DNA of 64,000 nt. It comes from Paragorgia papillata. Taxonomy: Eukaryota; Cnidaria; Anthozoa; Scleralcyonacea; Coralliidae. The stretch is taken from contig JAWNZC010000012.1 of assembly GCA_035771165.1 (NCBI GenBank), forward strand, positions 972,501 through 1,036,500. The letters run 5' to 3'. The position numbers were made by a program, and so were the translations under genes. The notes under the pieces were generated by a model. That model was not told where the DNA came from and ran no database searches. It saw nothing but the letters and a program-made list of their open reading frames with translations. Shown in pieces: positions 11,159 to 21,687 of the stretch (position 1 is the stretch's first letter; each line of letters begins with the position of its first letter).

Positions 11159-11576
11159 TTTTCTAAGGATTTTGGGTGAAGGAAAATTCGAGTGTAGAAT
11201 ATATATGTATATATTCTACACTCGAATTTTCCTTCACCCAAAATCCTTAGAAAATGCTATGTAATCGAGTGAAATGCCCAATATTACTTATAATATACTC
11301 AATTCTCTCCTGGCATTACCACCTTATTATATATACAGAACTCGCGATCAAGCTCTCGGCAACGCTCTCCGTGGCTCAGTGGTCAGAGCATTACACTAGA
11401 ATCGCAAGGTCGTGGGTTCAATTCCTGCCGGAAGGCCTGTGTAGTTGCATTTTTCGCAACTGGTCCCGGTTTGGTCTTAAAATGTATATATTCTACACTC
11501 GAATTTTCCTTCACCCCAAATCCTTAGAACATGCTACGTAATCGAGTGAAATGCCCAATATTACTTATAATATAAG
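11159..11576 (+). repeat. tRNA-derived SINE, partly dimeric
   Basis: 11369-11435 has an A box (CGTGGCTCAGTGGTCAGAGC) and B box (GTGGGTTCAATTCC) in tRNA spacing, then a non-tRNA body ending at CTTATAATATA. The last about 95 bases of the body (TTCTACACTCGAATTTTCC to TATTACTTATAATAT) also occur just upstream (11210-11300), and once more inverted (11159-11205), forming a perfect hairpin around 11207. This is consistent with tandem SINE units plus an inverted end. Confidence 0.75.
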
Positions 11577-11764
11577 CATGTATTTGCCTTGCTATACATC
11601 AACTGTAGAAGAAAACTTCATTTTCTCACGACAACTATGCAAATAATCTTTAGTGCATGCTCATGCACTCAATCGGGCACTCATCATTTGAGGGCCCGCC
11701 TCATGTAATCGCAATGTAAATCTCATCCCGGCTTACCGGGCCAACTCGCCTCATGTAATCGGCC

Positions 11765-12022
11765 CCTTAATTTAACTCCAACTGAGGAGTTACCTTTCAT
11801 TTTACTTCATGTCGAGTTATTTTAACTCCATCAAGGGAGTTGAAATAACTCCAACATTAGAGTAAGATTTGACCCACATTATTCTACTCCAGGAGTTGTT
11901 TTAACTCCTGCATGCATAATGAATGGAGTTAAATTTAACTCCTGGTCTGATGGAGTTAAAAATTACTCTTAACAATGGAGTTAAATTTGATCTTGAATGA
12001 TGGAGCTGAATTTAACTCCAAA
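11765..12022. repeat. TAACTCC/GGAGTTA repeat cluster, left
   Basis: About a dozen copies of TAACTCC or its complement in both orientations, spaced irregularly over 250 bases. A matching cluster lies at 13793-14005. Together they bracket a transposase remnant and look like subterminal repeats of a DNA transposon. Confidence 0.75.
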
Positions 12023-12329
12023 TGAGAAGATAATTCGCAGCATGTTGGTTTAGCTTTGAGTTCAGAAGTTGAGTGCTACCTAAGCGGTGCGTTGGATAAG
12101 AAAAAATTATAATTTTAAGAAGAGTTGAGAAGAGTTTATGGTGTATTGTCATTGACGGCATTGTATAAAAGTTTCATCGCGGCGATAGCTGTCTCACCTT
12201 GCTACTTTGTTGATTCTTAGTCGTAATATTAAAATCAAAGTAACGAATCATTCATGGTCACGGACGTTCGATCTATCTAGACTCTGGCAGTGTTTCAGTT
12301 GCCGATATATCTCAAGAGTATAGTTCTTT
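12023..12329. other. No gene; spacer inside TAACTCC-bounded block
   Basis: Unremarkable AT-rich sequence between the left TAACTCC cluster and the transposase remnant. Confidence 0.5.
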
Positions 12330-12728
12330 TACTCGAGCGTTTATTCTGATCAGCGAAGAATTGAATGGCGCCGCTGGAAACATAGCTACAATCGTACATG
12401 TCTCTCAAATATTCCTTCATTGGTTTGTTCCAGCTAACATCAGGAGCTTGAATGTATTTGGTGTAACCACTAAGTGGCATCGGAATGAATCCCAGACCAG
12501 CAGTCGTCGAGCACCAAAAGTGAATGTGCCTAAAACTTCACGGCAATACCGTTGAGTATGATCTTCATACATCCACCCAGTGACGCTTGTCGCTACACAA
12601 CACTTGGATTTGTACTCTTCATCAAGCTTGCTTACTTCACGCTTGAAGACAAAAAAGGGTTTCTTCTTTCCAGCCCTTGCAGTTAGGCACATCGTCATTT
12701 TTGATTTTTCATGGCCAATATTTAACAA
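12330..12728 (-). pseudogene. pogo/Tigger-like DDE transposase fragment
   Basis: The minus strand reads GHEKSKMTMCLTARAGKKKP, FVFKRE, GWMYED and LLVWDSFRCH. This is the middle of a DDE-superfamily (pogo/Tigger, CENP-B-like) catalytic domain, with the second Asp in VWDSFR. A change of frame near 12470 joins it to APDVSWNKPMKEYLR, the usual continuation. The N-terminal DNA-binding helices and first catalytic Asp are absent, and the C-terminus is short. Truncated and frameshifted, hence inactive. It sits between the two TAACTCC clusters. Confidence 0.75.
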
Positions 12729-13792
12729 TTATTTTTCTTGTCATGTTGTGGAAAGGCTTAATAGAGGGGAGGGGGGCTTATTTTTATTTTTCACTGAATG
12801 AGGGGGCTTATTAGAAGGGGGGGGCTTAATAGAGGGAGGGGGCTTAATAGAAGAAATACGGTATATATTATTTTCGTAAGGAACAAGAGAAAAGGGCCCA
12901 CAGTAATTGGCTAACACTGTTGTGTTTCCCCTGCCATTGTTAAACCTGCTGTTATTTCTATGTTTATTTCTATGTATGTTACATATAGCGAAGTTAATAA
13001 AAATAAAAAGCTAATAGCTAGCTATTAAGCAAGCTAGCACATTCAAAAAAAAAATGAGTATGACAGCAATATTCATTGAATATTGGAGTATACTGTAAAA
13101 CATCTTGCCTTGTAAGTATTTACCAGTATTTACCAAGATTAACGTTTTATTAATCGACTTTATATCTAGTTATCTCCTTACCTAAACAAATGCCGGTATT
13201 TCTCATTTACACTAATAGTGTCCCCAACTTGCAAGCACAGAGTTTGGGGCGAATCGACTCGAGCGCGAAAGACCGGATACCAATATATGTTACGGGATTA
13301 TATATTTGCACTGAAGTTATTAAATTTGCTTAACTTGACTATTGGAGTCTGTCACTGTATCAACCATAAACTAAAGAATTGAACGATAAATTGTTTTCTT
13401 CGAAGATTCGTGTGCATTGCTGGTTATTGTTATTATATAAATATTCACAACAAGGTGTATATGTTTCGAGTACGCCTACGACAACTCCAGAAATATGTGT
13501 TGGATAAATACATGGTAGGGAACCAAGATCTCGATAATTTCAGAACTTATAAGAGTCCTATATACGGTGAGTGGTGATGAGAACGTTGTTGAAGAGAACT
13601 TTTCTTACAAATGCATAGATTCACTGCATGTGATTAATATTTTCTATAGCTATATATATATATTGCCTGAGTATATAACAAACTTTATACGTAAGACAAG
13701 TGCAAGCCATATAATCTATCGAATAAAACATTTTCAACCAAATGTTGTTTGTATTCATTTGTGAAATTTGTATATTTGTGAAATTTAAATAT
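12729..13792. other. No gene recognised; GGGGGCTTATTAG repeats
   Basis: 12768-12850 holds four copies of a GGGGGCTTAATAG motif. The rest to 13792 is AT-rich, with no frame having recognisable domain content. Confidence 0.5.
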
Positions 13793-14008
13793 ATAACTCT
13801 GGAGTCAAATTCTTGCTTTTTTTACTCCAATTCTGGAGTAATATCTACTCCTATAGGAGTTATTGTTACTCCAGTTTTGGAGTTACGCTTACTCCGAAAA
13901 AGGAGTTAAAATTTTGGAGTAAAAAGTAACTCCAGAAAAGGAGTTATTCTGTACCTTTTTTTTAACTCCACTTTTGGAGTCAATTTGTAACTCCTTTAAA
14001 TTAACAGT
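13793..14008. repeat. TAACTCC/GGAGTTA repeat cluster, right
   Basis: Dense GGAGTTA and TAACTCC motifs in both orientations, ending TCCTTTAAATTAACAGTGT. The inverted end GTTAATTTAAAGGAGTTA partly matches CTTAATTTAACTCC at the left cluster (11766), a possible degraded terminal inverted repeat. Confidence 0.7.
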
Positions 14009-14194
14009 GTAACACCCATCTACGAGTGCCAATGTTCCACCAAAATCCTAGATTCTCTTTAAGCCTCCCTTTTACTCTAGTGCAGTAATTGGTATCCAAA
14101 GTTTAGTTTCTTGCTGTACTGAATTATCAAATCTCAACGTTCAACATTAACATAACTAAATTCAGTATTGTTTCAAGAAACATGTTCCTCTAGT

Positions 14195-15046
14195 TCACTG
14201 GGATTGTTGTTGGGACCCTCCGATTGGGCGCCCCTTGACAAATTGGTTTGACTGTCCAGAAGCAACTGCGGCCCTGCATTCTCGGGCAAAGTGACCGTGT
14301 CGTAAGCAGCGAAAACACGTTGCCCCCTTTCCCCATGATGCACTGTGATTTCCCGCCATTTTACTGTACGACGAACTCAACGAAGACCTGTCGAAAACCA
14401 CTTTCTGCTCAGATAGCGGCCTGCTCTCCAAAGAGGTTGACTTTCGAGGCCCCTCGAGACTGGGAATTTCTTTTTCTTTTCTTTTCTTCTCTTAGTCTTT
14501 TGCTTTCTTTAACGGCTTTCTTTATACATCTTTCGTCCTCGGAATCGTTCGTCAACGGTTCCTCCAAATAGCATTCAACGGTGTCCCAGCCGGACTTCTC
14601 AGCGAGCAAGATATGTTTGTTTCTATCCATTAGCAATTGCTTACCTTCATTCTGCGCGCTTCGTTTTTGGTCGTCGTTCTTCGCTTCTATGGCCACGTCT
14701 ATTTTCTCCACCACATTCTTTTTGTTCAGTTTGTATTGTTTCTTATTCCCGATGTACTGAAAAACGGACCCTTAACATTGTCTTGCTGCTGTTTCAGCAG
14801 CTCCTTCGCCCATTCCGGTGTTTCCGCGGGAGAACGTGAGCGACTCTTCGATCTCGACTTTCTTCGACTGGAAGTCGAACTCCTTCTTTCGTCTTCGATT
14901 TCTGAATGGCGTTCGTCGACATCTTGGCGACTGGCGCGTGAATGGCGGCTTGGACTACTATTATATGGTGCCAAGCCACACCTGGAAAAAGTGTTCAATG
15001 TCCCTCGGATCCTGAATTTGCCGTAACAAATGTTCCTCAACCTCAA
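14195..15046 (-). pseudogene. Retrotransposon gag-like protein with CCHC zinc knuckle
   Basis: On the minus strand, in order: EEHLLRQIQDPRDIEHFF; a basic SR-rich stretch (RRKSRSKSRSRSP); PEWAKELLKQQQ; a charged segment with LLMDRNKHILLAEKSGWDTV and DSEDE; and finally CFRCLRHGHFAREC, a CX2CX4HX4C knuckle. Order and motifs match gag-like ORFs of DIRS-type tyrosine-recombinase retroelements common in cnidarians (family assigned from memory). At least three frame breaks (near 14975, 14720 and 14420) separate the parts. The N-terminus appears displaced to 17919-17815 by an insertion. Confidence 0.6.
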
Positions 15047-15317
15047 AAGTGCGCAAATAGCAGCCTTGTATACCCACTCACCCCGTACCTAACTTATTTA
15101 GTGAAACTTGTTAATTTGAAATTTGTTTTGATATGAAATTTGTGTTGAGATGCTATGGCCATTTCTCATAATTGTATACCGGTAACCACATTAGTAACAA
15201 CACAAGTTGAGCTGCATTTCCTGACTGCGCATTAACGTTCCTTCATACGAGGAGGCTTAATTTTAATACAACACAAATACGTTCCTCGATCATTAAAAAT
15301 AATAATTCAATTGAGGA

Positions 15318-15540
15318 TAGGGGTGTTGGTGACACAGTGGTTAGCGCACGTGCCTTTCACCTCTGCGAGCCGGGTTCGATACCTGCTCTCAGCAGTTATC
15401 TGATTGAAAATTCTACCTTGGCCGCATTTGAGAAGAGTGCTTCCAGTTTGAACACCACAGGTTTCCTTCGGGTACTCCTGTTTCCTCCTGTATATATATA
15501 GTAACACTGAGGGATGGCCCTTACTGGACATCTAGGGATA
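15318..15540 (+). repeat. tRNA-derived SINE
   Basis: GGTGACACAGTGGTTAGCGC gives an A box and GAGCCGGGTTCGATACC a B box about 35 bases later. The body contains TTCGGGTACTCCTGTTTCC, resembling the central domain shared by several invertebrate SINE families. The tail is a TATATATAG run with a short 3' part. No tRNA fold with a proper acceptor stem is evident. Confidence 0.7.
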
Positions 15541-15616
15541 TCAGTTTAGATATAACTGATAGAGTTTTATAAAATAACACGTATACTACGCGAGCTCTGA
15601 CTGGTCAATACCATGC

Positions 15617-17100
15617 ATGTTTTTGGATCAAGCTATCCAAAACACAGGAATTTTCCCGCTTCAGGATTTAAAAATGTCCGACGACGATTTAGTTGCGAAT
15701 ATTGACTTAGACATTGTATATAATCGTAATAAAGAAACTAACAAAGAAAAAAATCCGGTAAGATTTGGGAAATTTTGTCAGAAAGACGTAGACGAGCTGC
15801 TAATTAACGCACAAGCGAAAAGTACATTAATACAAAACAAGTTATGCCGTAAAGATTTTTAAAGGTATATGTTTACATTTCAAGTTTTTAGACACATCTG
15901 GTATTTACTTGAACTGCTAAAATTTCTAATTTCACTTCGAGTCAGTTAATTCAGCTAACGTTTATATTGTCGGTATTTAATTGCGAACGGGAAAAAAATA
16001 CTCTCTTATTTTAAGAATGGTGTAATACGCGTGAAATTACAGTTCAGCTACACGAAATGGACGAGGAGACCTTGGACAACACCTTCGTTTGTTTTATGCC
16101 GAGGTCAAAAACAAAGACGGCGAAGATTACAGCAAGTCAACTTTGCTGGGAATCAGGCATGGTTTGGAAATATTTCTTAATTTCCCTCCACATAACAGAG
16201 GTTTGACTATCTCCAGCAACTGATCCCGCATTTAAGATGTCAAACGCCGTCCTTAACGCGAAAATAGTCTCATTGAAGAAACAAGGAAAGGAGAAGATTA
16301 AACACAAACCTGCCCTGGAAAGCGAAGACCTGACTAAGTTGAGAAGAAGCGATGTCCTTAATTGCTCAACTCCAATCGGCCTACTCAGGAATGTGTGGTT
16401 TCACACAACGCTGTATTGGTGTCGCAGAGGGCGAGAAGGTCAAAAAAATTTAAGAAAGAAAAGCTTTCTCTTCACCTAGGATGGCAGCGGCGAAGCGTAT
16501 GTCACCATGACACATAACGAATCGTCCATAAATCATCCAGGCGGCATTAACGACAGCGAGAGCTTTGAAAACCTGGGAAGGATGTACAAGACCACAAAAG
16601 AAAACGATGGTTATACTGCTTTGCAGTTTTATCTCGCCAAATTAAATCCAGTCTGCGATGCACTTTTCCAGTACCCGAAACGTCAGTGGAATCCGACAGA
16701 CAGCATCTGCTACGAAAATCGTCCTCTTGGGATAAACAAGCTTGGCGATATGATGAAGATAATAAGCTCTAACGGAAATCTGTCTCAGATTTACACCAAC
16801 CACTCCGTAACAGCGACGTCCATAACGCTGTGGTCTAATGCTGGTTTGACAAATCGGCATATCATGGCAATTTCTGGCCATCGCAATGAGCAATCTCTCT
16901 TGCACTACAATAAACGACCATCGACCTCGCAACTGAACCGGTGTAGTGAAGTTCTTTCAGAATTAGCTCTTGGTACGGCTCCAAACAACTATCAGCCAGT
17001 ACAAAACGATCGGTCCTGCATTTGGTCTCGAACGAAACCAGCACGGCAACAAGCGCGACGAAGACGAGTCAGACGACAACAACCGTTCACTCGGAGCTAG
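15617..17100 (+). pseudogene. Crypton-type (DUF3504/KCTD1-ZMYM-like) tyrosine recombinase pseudogene
   Basis: Segments in order: VRFGKFCQKDVDELLINAQA (15.77 kb); MDEETLDNT then RLFYAEVKNKDGEDYSKSTL (16057-16215, one-base slip near 16085); MSNAVLNAKI...KHKPALESEDL...NVWFHTTLYWCRRGRE (16237-16476); a TAG at 16477-16479; then YVTMTHNE, PLGINKLGDMMK, TNHSVTATSI and AISGHRNEQSLLHYNK (to 17100). The order is that of the DUF3504/Crypton recombinase family. The catalytic H-x-x-R box should end in Arg but reads HSVT, while the GHR and the late Tyr remain. Two frameshifts, one nonsense codon and a lost catalytic Arg make it inactive. Confidence 0.75.
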
Positions 17101-17433
17101 CCAACGTTTCCATGCCAGATCTTCCCGATTTCAGTGACTTGTTTACCAGTTGTTCCATTGGAAATGTGAATGTCAGTTTTAACTTTAACCATTAAGATTC
17201 TGAACCGTTTTACACCTTAACTCATTTAACTTTCAAAGATTTTCTAGTGTTTATAGCGTTTCCACTTGAGCCACGATCAATTTTCGATCGAAGCTTGCTC
17301 TGCTCGACGTGAGGGGTCTCTTGCCAAGCCGACTTGTGATTGGTAGTTCATGAATTTTGGGAGAATTGATATGTTGATATAAGTTTGTTCAATAAAGATC
17401 GTTAAAAAAACATGTGTTGTCATTTTATAAAAG

Positions 17434-17592
17434 AAATACCTAATGGGTTTCCATGTTCTTCGACTTTCGAAAGCTAAAAAACACTCGCCTAGCGGCTCGT
17501 GGGTTTTTTTACGCTTTTCGAAAGTCTCGCAACATCCCTCGTGTTTGGATCAGGCTATCCAAACATGGAAACCCATAGTAGGTATTTCCTAA
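17434..17592. mobile_element. Palindromic MITE
   Basis: AATACCTAATGGGTTTCCAT at the left is mirrored by ATGGAAACCCATAGTAGGTA at the right, around an inner inverted pair (CTTTCGAAAG...CTTTTCGAAAG). A GTTTGGATCAGGCTATCCAAAC motif inside it also occurs at 15618, at the start of the Crypton-like pseudogene. Confidence 0.7.
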
Positions 17593-17805
17593 ATCCAGTA
17601 TAAATTTAATTACTTTTAGGAACATCTTCAAAATCTGGAACACAATTATGCTGGTTGAAATCCCTGCAACAGTGAGGAAACAAAATAATCTTCAGATTCT
17701 ATTAACAGGATACAAAGATTGAGGAACACTTCGCAATCTTAAATCATCAAAATTTATTCTTAAAGTATATGAAAAACCCAAAATGTTCCTCACTCTTAGC
17801 CTCTT

Positions 17806-17919
17806 AACAAATGTTCCTCAGGATATAGGATCCCGAGATCCCACTTTTCTCCAGGTCTGTGTCAAGCGACTTAACGCCTTCGATCTTTCTCGAGACGATG
17901 ATTGAGTCTCCTTAGGCAT
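17806..17919 (-). pseudogene. Displaced N-terminus of the gag-like gene
   Basis: ATG at 17919 reads MPKETQSSSRERSKALSRLT, then WRKVGSRDPIS and a TGA. One base off frame the sequence reads PEEHLLR, the same hexapeptide-coding stretch found at the start of the piece at about 15038. This short, basic N-terminus fits the gag-like protein downstream on the minus strand. Confidence 0.4.
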
Positions 17920-18530
17920 ACCAAAAAATTAGCGAAGAAAAGACCAACCGCGAAGAAATTTAAGCAAAACATTCGCACAGACAGAAACAGGTCAGGCCTT
18001 TACATGACAACAACAAAAGTGAACTTTTTACATCCTGGCACCTAACATGTACCCCAGTCCCCCGACAGTGTACGAGAAACTCTTTCGTACCTCAGCTGGC
18101 AGAAAATTCTACATATGCGCCGCTCCGCTGTTTTGGTCTACGAAAACGTTTATCTCAAGTCCGTGAAAACTGAACACTGAAAAGTGTTCATGAGACCGAG
18201 TTCACCACACAAAGATGACGTAGTCGGATAGGCACACAAATTACAAACAGCCGAAACAGGTAAGAATCCGTGGCAGTAACTGGTCGACAAATAACTACGC
18301 AGAGAACGTACGCAACTAAGTGTGATACTGACATGCAGTTTTTCATTGTATGATTGAAATTAATCGGGCACTTTCACCGCTCCTATTTACTATTATTTGT
18401 TCGTGCAGCTTGTAAGCGTTGTGAGCATATTTACGGTCAAGACAGTTGTCAGCGACATCACTGATCAACTACTAAAGTCAAATCGCCGTCCAAAATTTAC
18501 CAACAACGTAAGGACTCGCAACATTATGCA
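17920..18530. other. No gene recognised
   Basis: Moderate-GC sequence without repeats or recognisable exons on either strand. If gene B encodes seven transmembrane helices, they would be expected on the minus strand from here leftward, but none was seen. Confidence 0.45.
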
Positions 18531-18549
18531 ACATCGCGAAAGCAACATG

Positions 18550-18617
18550 CCTTACCGGAAGCATGGATACTACCGGAAGCATGGATACCACCGGAAGCAT
18601 GGCTACTACTGGAAGTA
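18550..18617 (+). repeat. 15-bp minisatellite
   Basis: About four tandem copies of a 15-mer ACCGGAAGCATGGAT(A)CT with single-base changes. Confidence 0.85.
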
Positions 18618-18820
18618 AATTGTGCAAATATGCAGTTTCTATGCGACGTAGAAAAAAGGGGGGGAAACAGAAATGTAGCACTAGAGATCAACCACAGGTA
18701 ATCCGAGAAATAAACTGAGGGTTAGGTGCTTAACCTACACATATAGTGTCAATAACAGCAAAAGCAGTGCATGAAATATTCCAAACAAATATTATCATTA
18801 ACAATTAATACATAGCAAAA

Positions 18821-18965
18821 AATTTCGGCTGACTCGAGCGGGATTTGAACTCGCACCTTCGGGATTACGGTCCGCCGCTCTACGTGAGCTCAACAGGTAG
18901 AGCGGCGGACCGGAATCCCGAAGGTGCGAGTTCAAATCCCGCTCGAGTCAGCCGAAATTTTTCGG
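18821..18965. repeat. Palindromised tRNA-like sequence
   Basis: The plus-strand 3' half is tRNA-like: GTGAGCTCAACAGGTAGAGC (A box/D arm), then GAGTTCAAATCCCGCTC (B box/T arm). The other arm is its near-perfect reverse complement instead of an acceptor strand, so transcripts would fold into a hairpin of about 55 bp with the D-loop as the turn. A tRNA or tRNA-SINE duplicated head-to-head is the likely origin. Confidence 0.7.
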
Positions 18966-19037
18966 TTGACTTTAGCAGTGTAAGAAATCATGAAAAATGT
19001 TCTCATGTTTCTCTGAGGATGGTTCTGTAATACATAC

Positions 19038-19608
19038 CAGTAACAGAGCAAAGTTGGTTAAATGATTACAATGACACTCGTCGTAATTTCCATTTCTCGT
19101 AAGTTTACAGCCAGCTGTCGACCAATATCCATGATGTTGTTTGGCTTCAAATTCCCAGAAAACACACAGCTTTTTACTAACGGCTTTCTCTCCTGCTGAG
19201 ATTGAATGGCGAATGACAACAGCTTTATCAAGGTTTACAATGGTTTCTCCCCGAACAGACGCCGCGATGACGAATCCTCTAATTTTAGCCCGGCCTTGCA
19301 GTTTGTCAGCTGCCTTGAAGAACAAGGTTTTGCGATACAAGATGAACAGTACTTTGAATGTTTTCCGAGTACCTTGGTTAAACACTTCTTTTGACAGCGT
19401 CATAACAACGGATGTATTGCTTTGAATTTGGTTTGATTGAGAACTGATTTGAAAATATTCATCGTCTGCATACGCAGTGACATTGTTCGCCTGTCCTGAA
19501 CTTACATTCGTTACTGAAACAGCAATATTAGGCAAATTGAAATTCCTCGACTGTCCCTCTGCTGAAAACACCCATTTCTCAGTGAATTTTTTTACCGCTT
19601 TGATAATC
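19038..19608 (-). CDS. Gene B: GAIN subdomain B with GPS motif
   Basis: A 571-base exon with TTTTTTAG acceptor and CTG/GTATGT donor, entering in phase 2 and ending in phase 0. It reads IIKAVKKFTEKWVFSAEG, ISSQSNQIQSNTSVVMTLSK, then CVFWEFEAKQHHGYWSTAGC and ECHCNHLTNFALLL. Two Trp, four Cys and CxCNHLTNFA are diagnostic of the GPCR proteolysis site (GPS) at the end of a GAIN domain. The usual self-cleavage tripeptide HL-T/S is present as HLT. Adhesion GPCRs and polycystin-like proteins carry this module. The exon ends just after the GPS, where a transmembrane exon should follow, but none was recognised. Confidence 0.85.
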
Positions 19609-20062
19609 CTAAAAAAAATAAGAGAAAAGAATAAATAGCCGACATAACCTGCTAATTAACAAGAGAGCGAACCTGGGCGGGGGCAAGGAAGGATATAGAC
19701 CCCCAATATTTCTAAAGAGGGGGCTAAAAATAATCTAAAATGTCCTGAGAGGGGGTCAAAACACACTCTATCATTCTACTTGATTAATTAGCCCCTCCAA
19801 TATAGAACGTTTCCCGCTGCCACTGCTAATAGAGCCTCCGCGAATGTCACAGATTCCCACAAGGTTACCGATTCGATCTCCATCTGGAGGCTCAGAATTT
19901 TTCCTGAGGACTTACAGCTTGACTATAGGAAAAGCTTTGGGTATTATTCTTAAGAATAACTAAAGTGCACTCAGGGACTGCATATCAATGCCAGCGCCGG
20001 GTAATAAATTAAAGACTCAGGCAACGCACTACGTCGCAAAAATATAAGGTTGAGGCCTAGGT

Positions 20063-20408
20063 AAAGTGCATATACGAGAATTTTCCTTTTTTTACTAAAA
20101 ATCGCCCGTATCGAGACGATTCTAATGATATATAACATTACTTAATTAAACGGATGAAAACTTCTCGAGATATCGTGCATCAAACATAGCCAAAAAATGG
20201 TTTTTCCAAAACCATGAAAAGAGTCGGAGTCTGTAATGTTGATGACGTCAAATCGGGACAAGCTGTCCGACGACTACAGTTGTTTACCTATAGTTTGGAG
20301 AAACAGGCTGCAGAAAATTATCGATTACTTTGTGTTATATCGTTAGAATCGTCTCGATACGGCCGATTTTTAGAAAAAAAAAGAAAAAAATACTCGTGTA
20401 TGCACTTT
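20063..20408. mobile_element. Foldback MITE, family 1, copy 2
   Basis: AAAGTGCATATACGAG at the left is mirrored by CTCGTGTATGCACTTT at the right. The inner arm ATCG(G/C)CCGTATCGAGACGATT is also inverted. The left half matches copy 1 over about 220 bases, and much of the right half is deleted. It lies in a gene B intron. Confidence 0.8.
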
Positions 20409-20514
20409 AAAGTCCCTTTTAGGTGTTTATAGAGAGGCGAACTAAGCCGCTCACAGACCAACATAACATGAATAAAATATAATGCCCGATTGTATCGTTC
20501 TTTATGCAACGGAC

Positions 20515-20612
20515 AGACGGACAAACGGACAAACAAACAAACAAACAAACAAACAAACAAACAAACAAACAAACAAACAAACAAACAAACAAACAAACAA
20601 ACAAACAAACAA

Positions 20613-20647
<35 letters not shown>

Positions 20648-20665
20648 GTCAGTCAGTCAGTCAGA
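20515..20665. repeat. (AAAC)n-(CAGA)n microsatellite
   Basis: About 22 AAAC tetramers followed by CAGA and then CAGT tetramers. The same AAAC/CAGA combination borders the LINE at 29650-29785 and 25145-25255. Confidence 0.95.
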
Positions 20666-20740
20666 TAGAAAAACACATCTTCTTGGCCGAGGTAATAACA
20701 ATAAATGAATTTTCTCTATAATTATTTAGCACAGCCATAC

Positions 20741-20853
20741 CTGTTGGAAGAATCACTTTCTTTCTGGCTGTTGATTACTATCGTTTCATTGACATTCAGA
20801 ATATTGTTAATTATGTTGTAGAAATCGAAGACAAATTCTGAGTTAACAGTAGA
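20741..20853 (-). CDS. Gene B: GAIN subdomain A, second exon
   Basis: A 113-base exon with CATTTTAG acceptor and AACAG/GTATGG donor. It reads STVNSEFVFDFYNIINNILN, then VNETIVINSQKESDSSN, running from phase 0 to phase 2. It joins exactly to the GAIN-B/GPS exon at 19608. Helical, Asn-rich, with an N-glycosylation sequon; this is typical of the helical first half of GAIN domains. Confidence 0.7.
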
Positions 20854-21054
20854 CTAAAATGAAAAAAATGAAAATCATTAAAAAAATTAAAATTGAAATC
20901 ATTAAATAAACACGAATCAACATAGCATAATTCAGAAATATCAAACTAACGAAACACACATGCGACATAACGGCGAAACAAGATAGAGTACAGGCAATGC
21001 AATTAGTGCGATGAGGAATTATATGATGCATCGCAGGACACGACACGACACACT

Positions 21055-21195
21055 ACATAACACAACACAACACAACACAACACAACACAACACAACACAA
21101 CACAACACAACACAACACAACACAACACAACACAACACAACACAACACAACACAACACAACACAACACAACACAACACAACACAACACAACACAA
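21055..21195. repeat. (ACACA)n pentanucleotide repeat
   Basis: About 27 copies of CACAA. Repeated, slightly shorter, at 22298-22410 in the duplicated unit. Confidence 0.95.
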
Positions 21196-21261
21196 TACGA
21201 TACGGTATAATACAATACTAATCAAAACAATTTAATACATCAAAATACGATGAGATCATAC

Positions 21262-21408
21262 TTGGTCTAATGGTGGATCAACATTTGCAATATTATGCAG
21301 TATCTTTGAGATATTCCCAATTTCAGAAGAAGTAATATTATTTGTTTCATTTGTACAACGTCTAACATCACTAGTAATATTTAGGAGGTTCGATGCTGTC
21401 AATTCCAA
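21262..21408 (-). CDS. Gene B: GAIN subdomain A, first exon (copy 1)
   Basis: A 147-base symmetrical exon (phase 0 to 0) with TACTTTAG acceptor and CAA/GTATGA donor. It reads LELTASNLLNITSDVRRCTN, then a SSEIGNISKILHNIANVD segment. The pattern of helices, Cys and NIT sequons is that of the start of GAIN subdomain A. It joins in phase to 20853. An apparently identical copy lies 1216 bases upstream in the transcript, at 22478-22624. Confidence 0.7.
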
Positions 21409-21687
21409 CTAAAGTAAAAAATAATTAAAAAGTTGGTGGTTTGTTCGTGATTACAGAAATTACGAACTAGTAAGAATAAAGAATGCTAAATAAAACACAA
21501 CAAATGCATAATAAAAGCAAACTAAAGCAACGTAGAGAAAAAAATAACACTATAAAGACTCTGAAGAGAGAATGATTGAAAAATATCAACAATAAGGGTT
21601 GTCCAAAAACGGTCAAATGCATTTTAATTGTTATTTAATGTTAATTAAAATAATAACAATAATAATAATAATAATAATATCAATAAT

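Larger units (their letters stand above)
15042..17815. mobile_element. Insertion splitting the gag-like gene, flanked by TAACAAATGTTCCTCA
   Basis: The 16-base TAACAAATGTTCCTCA occurs at about 15023-15038 and again at about 17806-17821. On the minus strand both copies read EEHLLR in the gag-like protein. Between them lie a SINE and the Crypton-like pseudogene. This is simplest as an insertion, or a duplication, within the gag ORF. Confidence 0.5.

Noticed and set aside
11365..11435. Functional tRNA gene
   Set aside because: A and B boxes are good but no acceptor stem closes and the sequence continues into a repeated SINE body.
14248..15136. Several plus-strand frames of 60-129 codons
   Set aside because: Antisense shadows of the minus-strand gag-like protein, whose zinc knuckle and coiled segments are recognisable.
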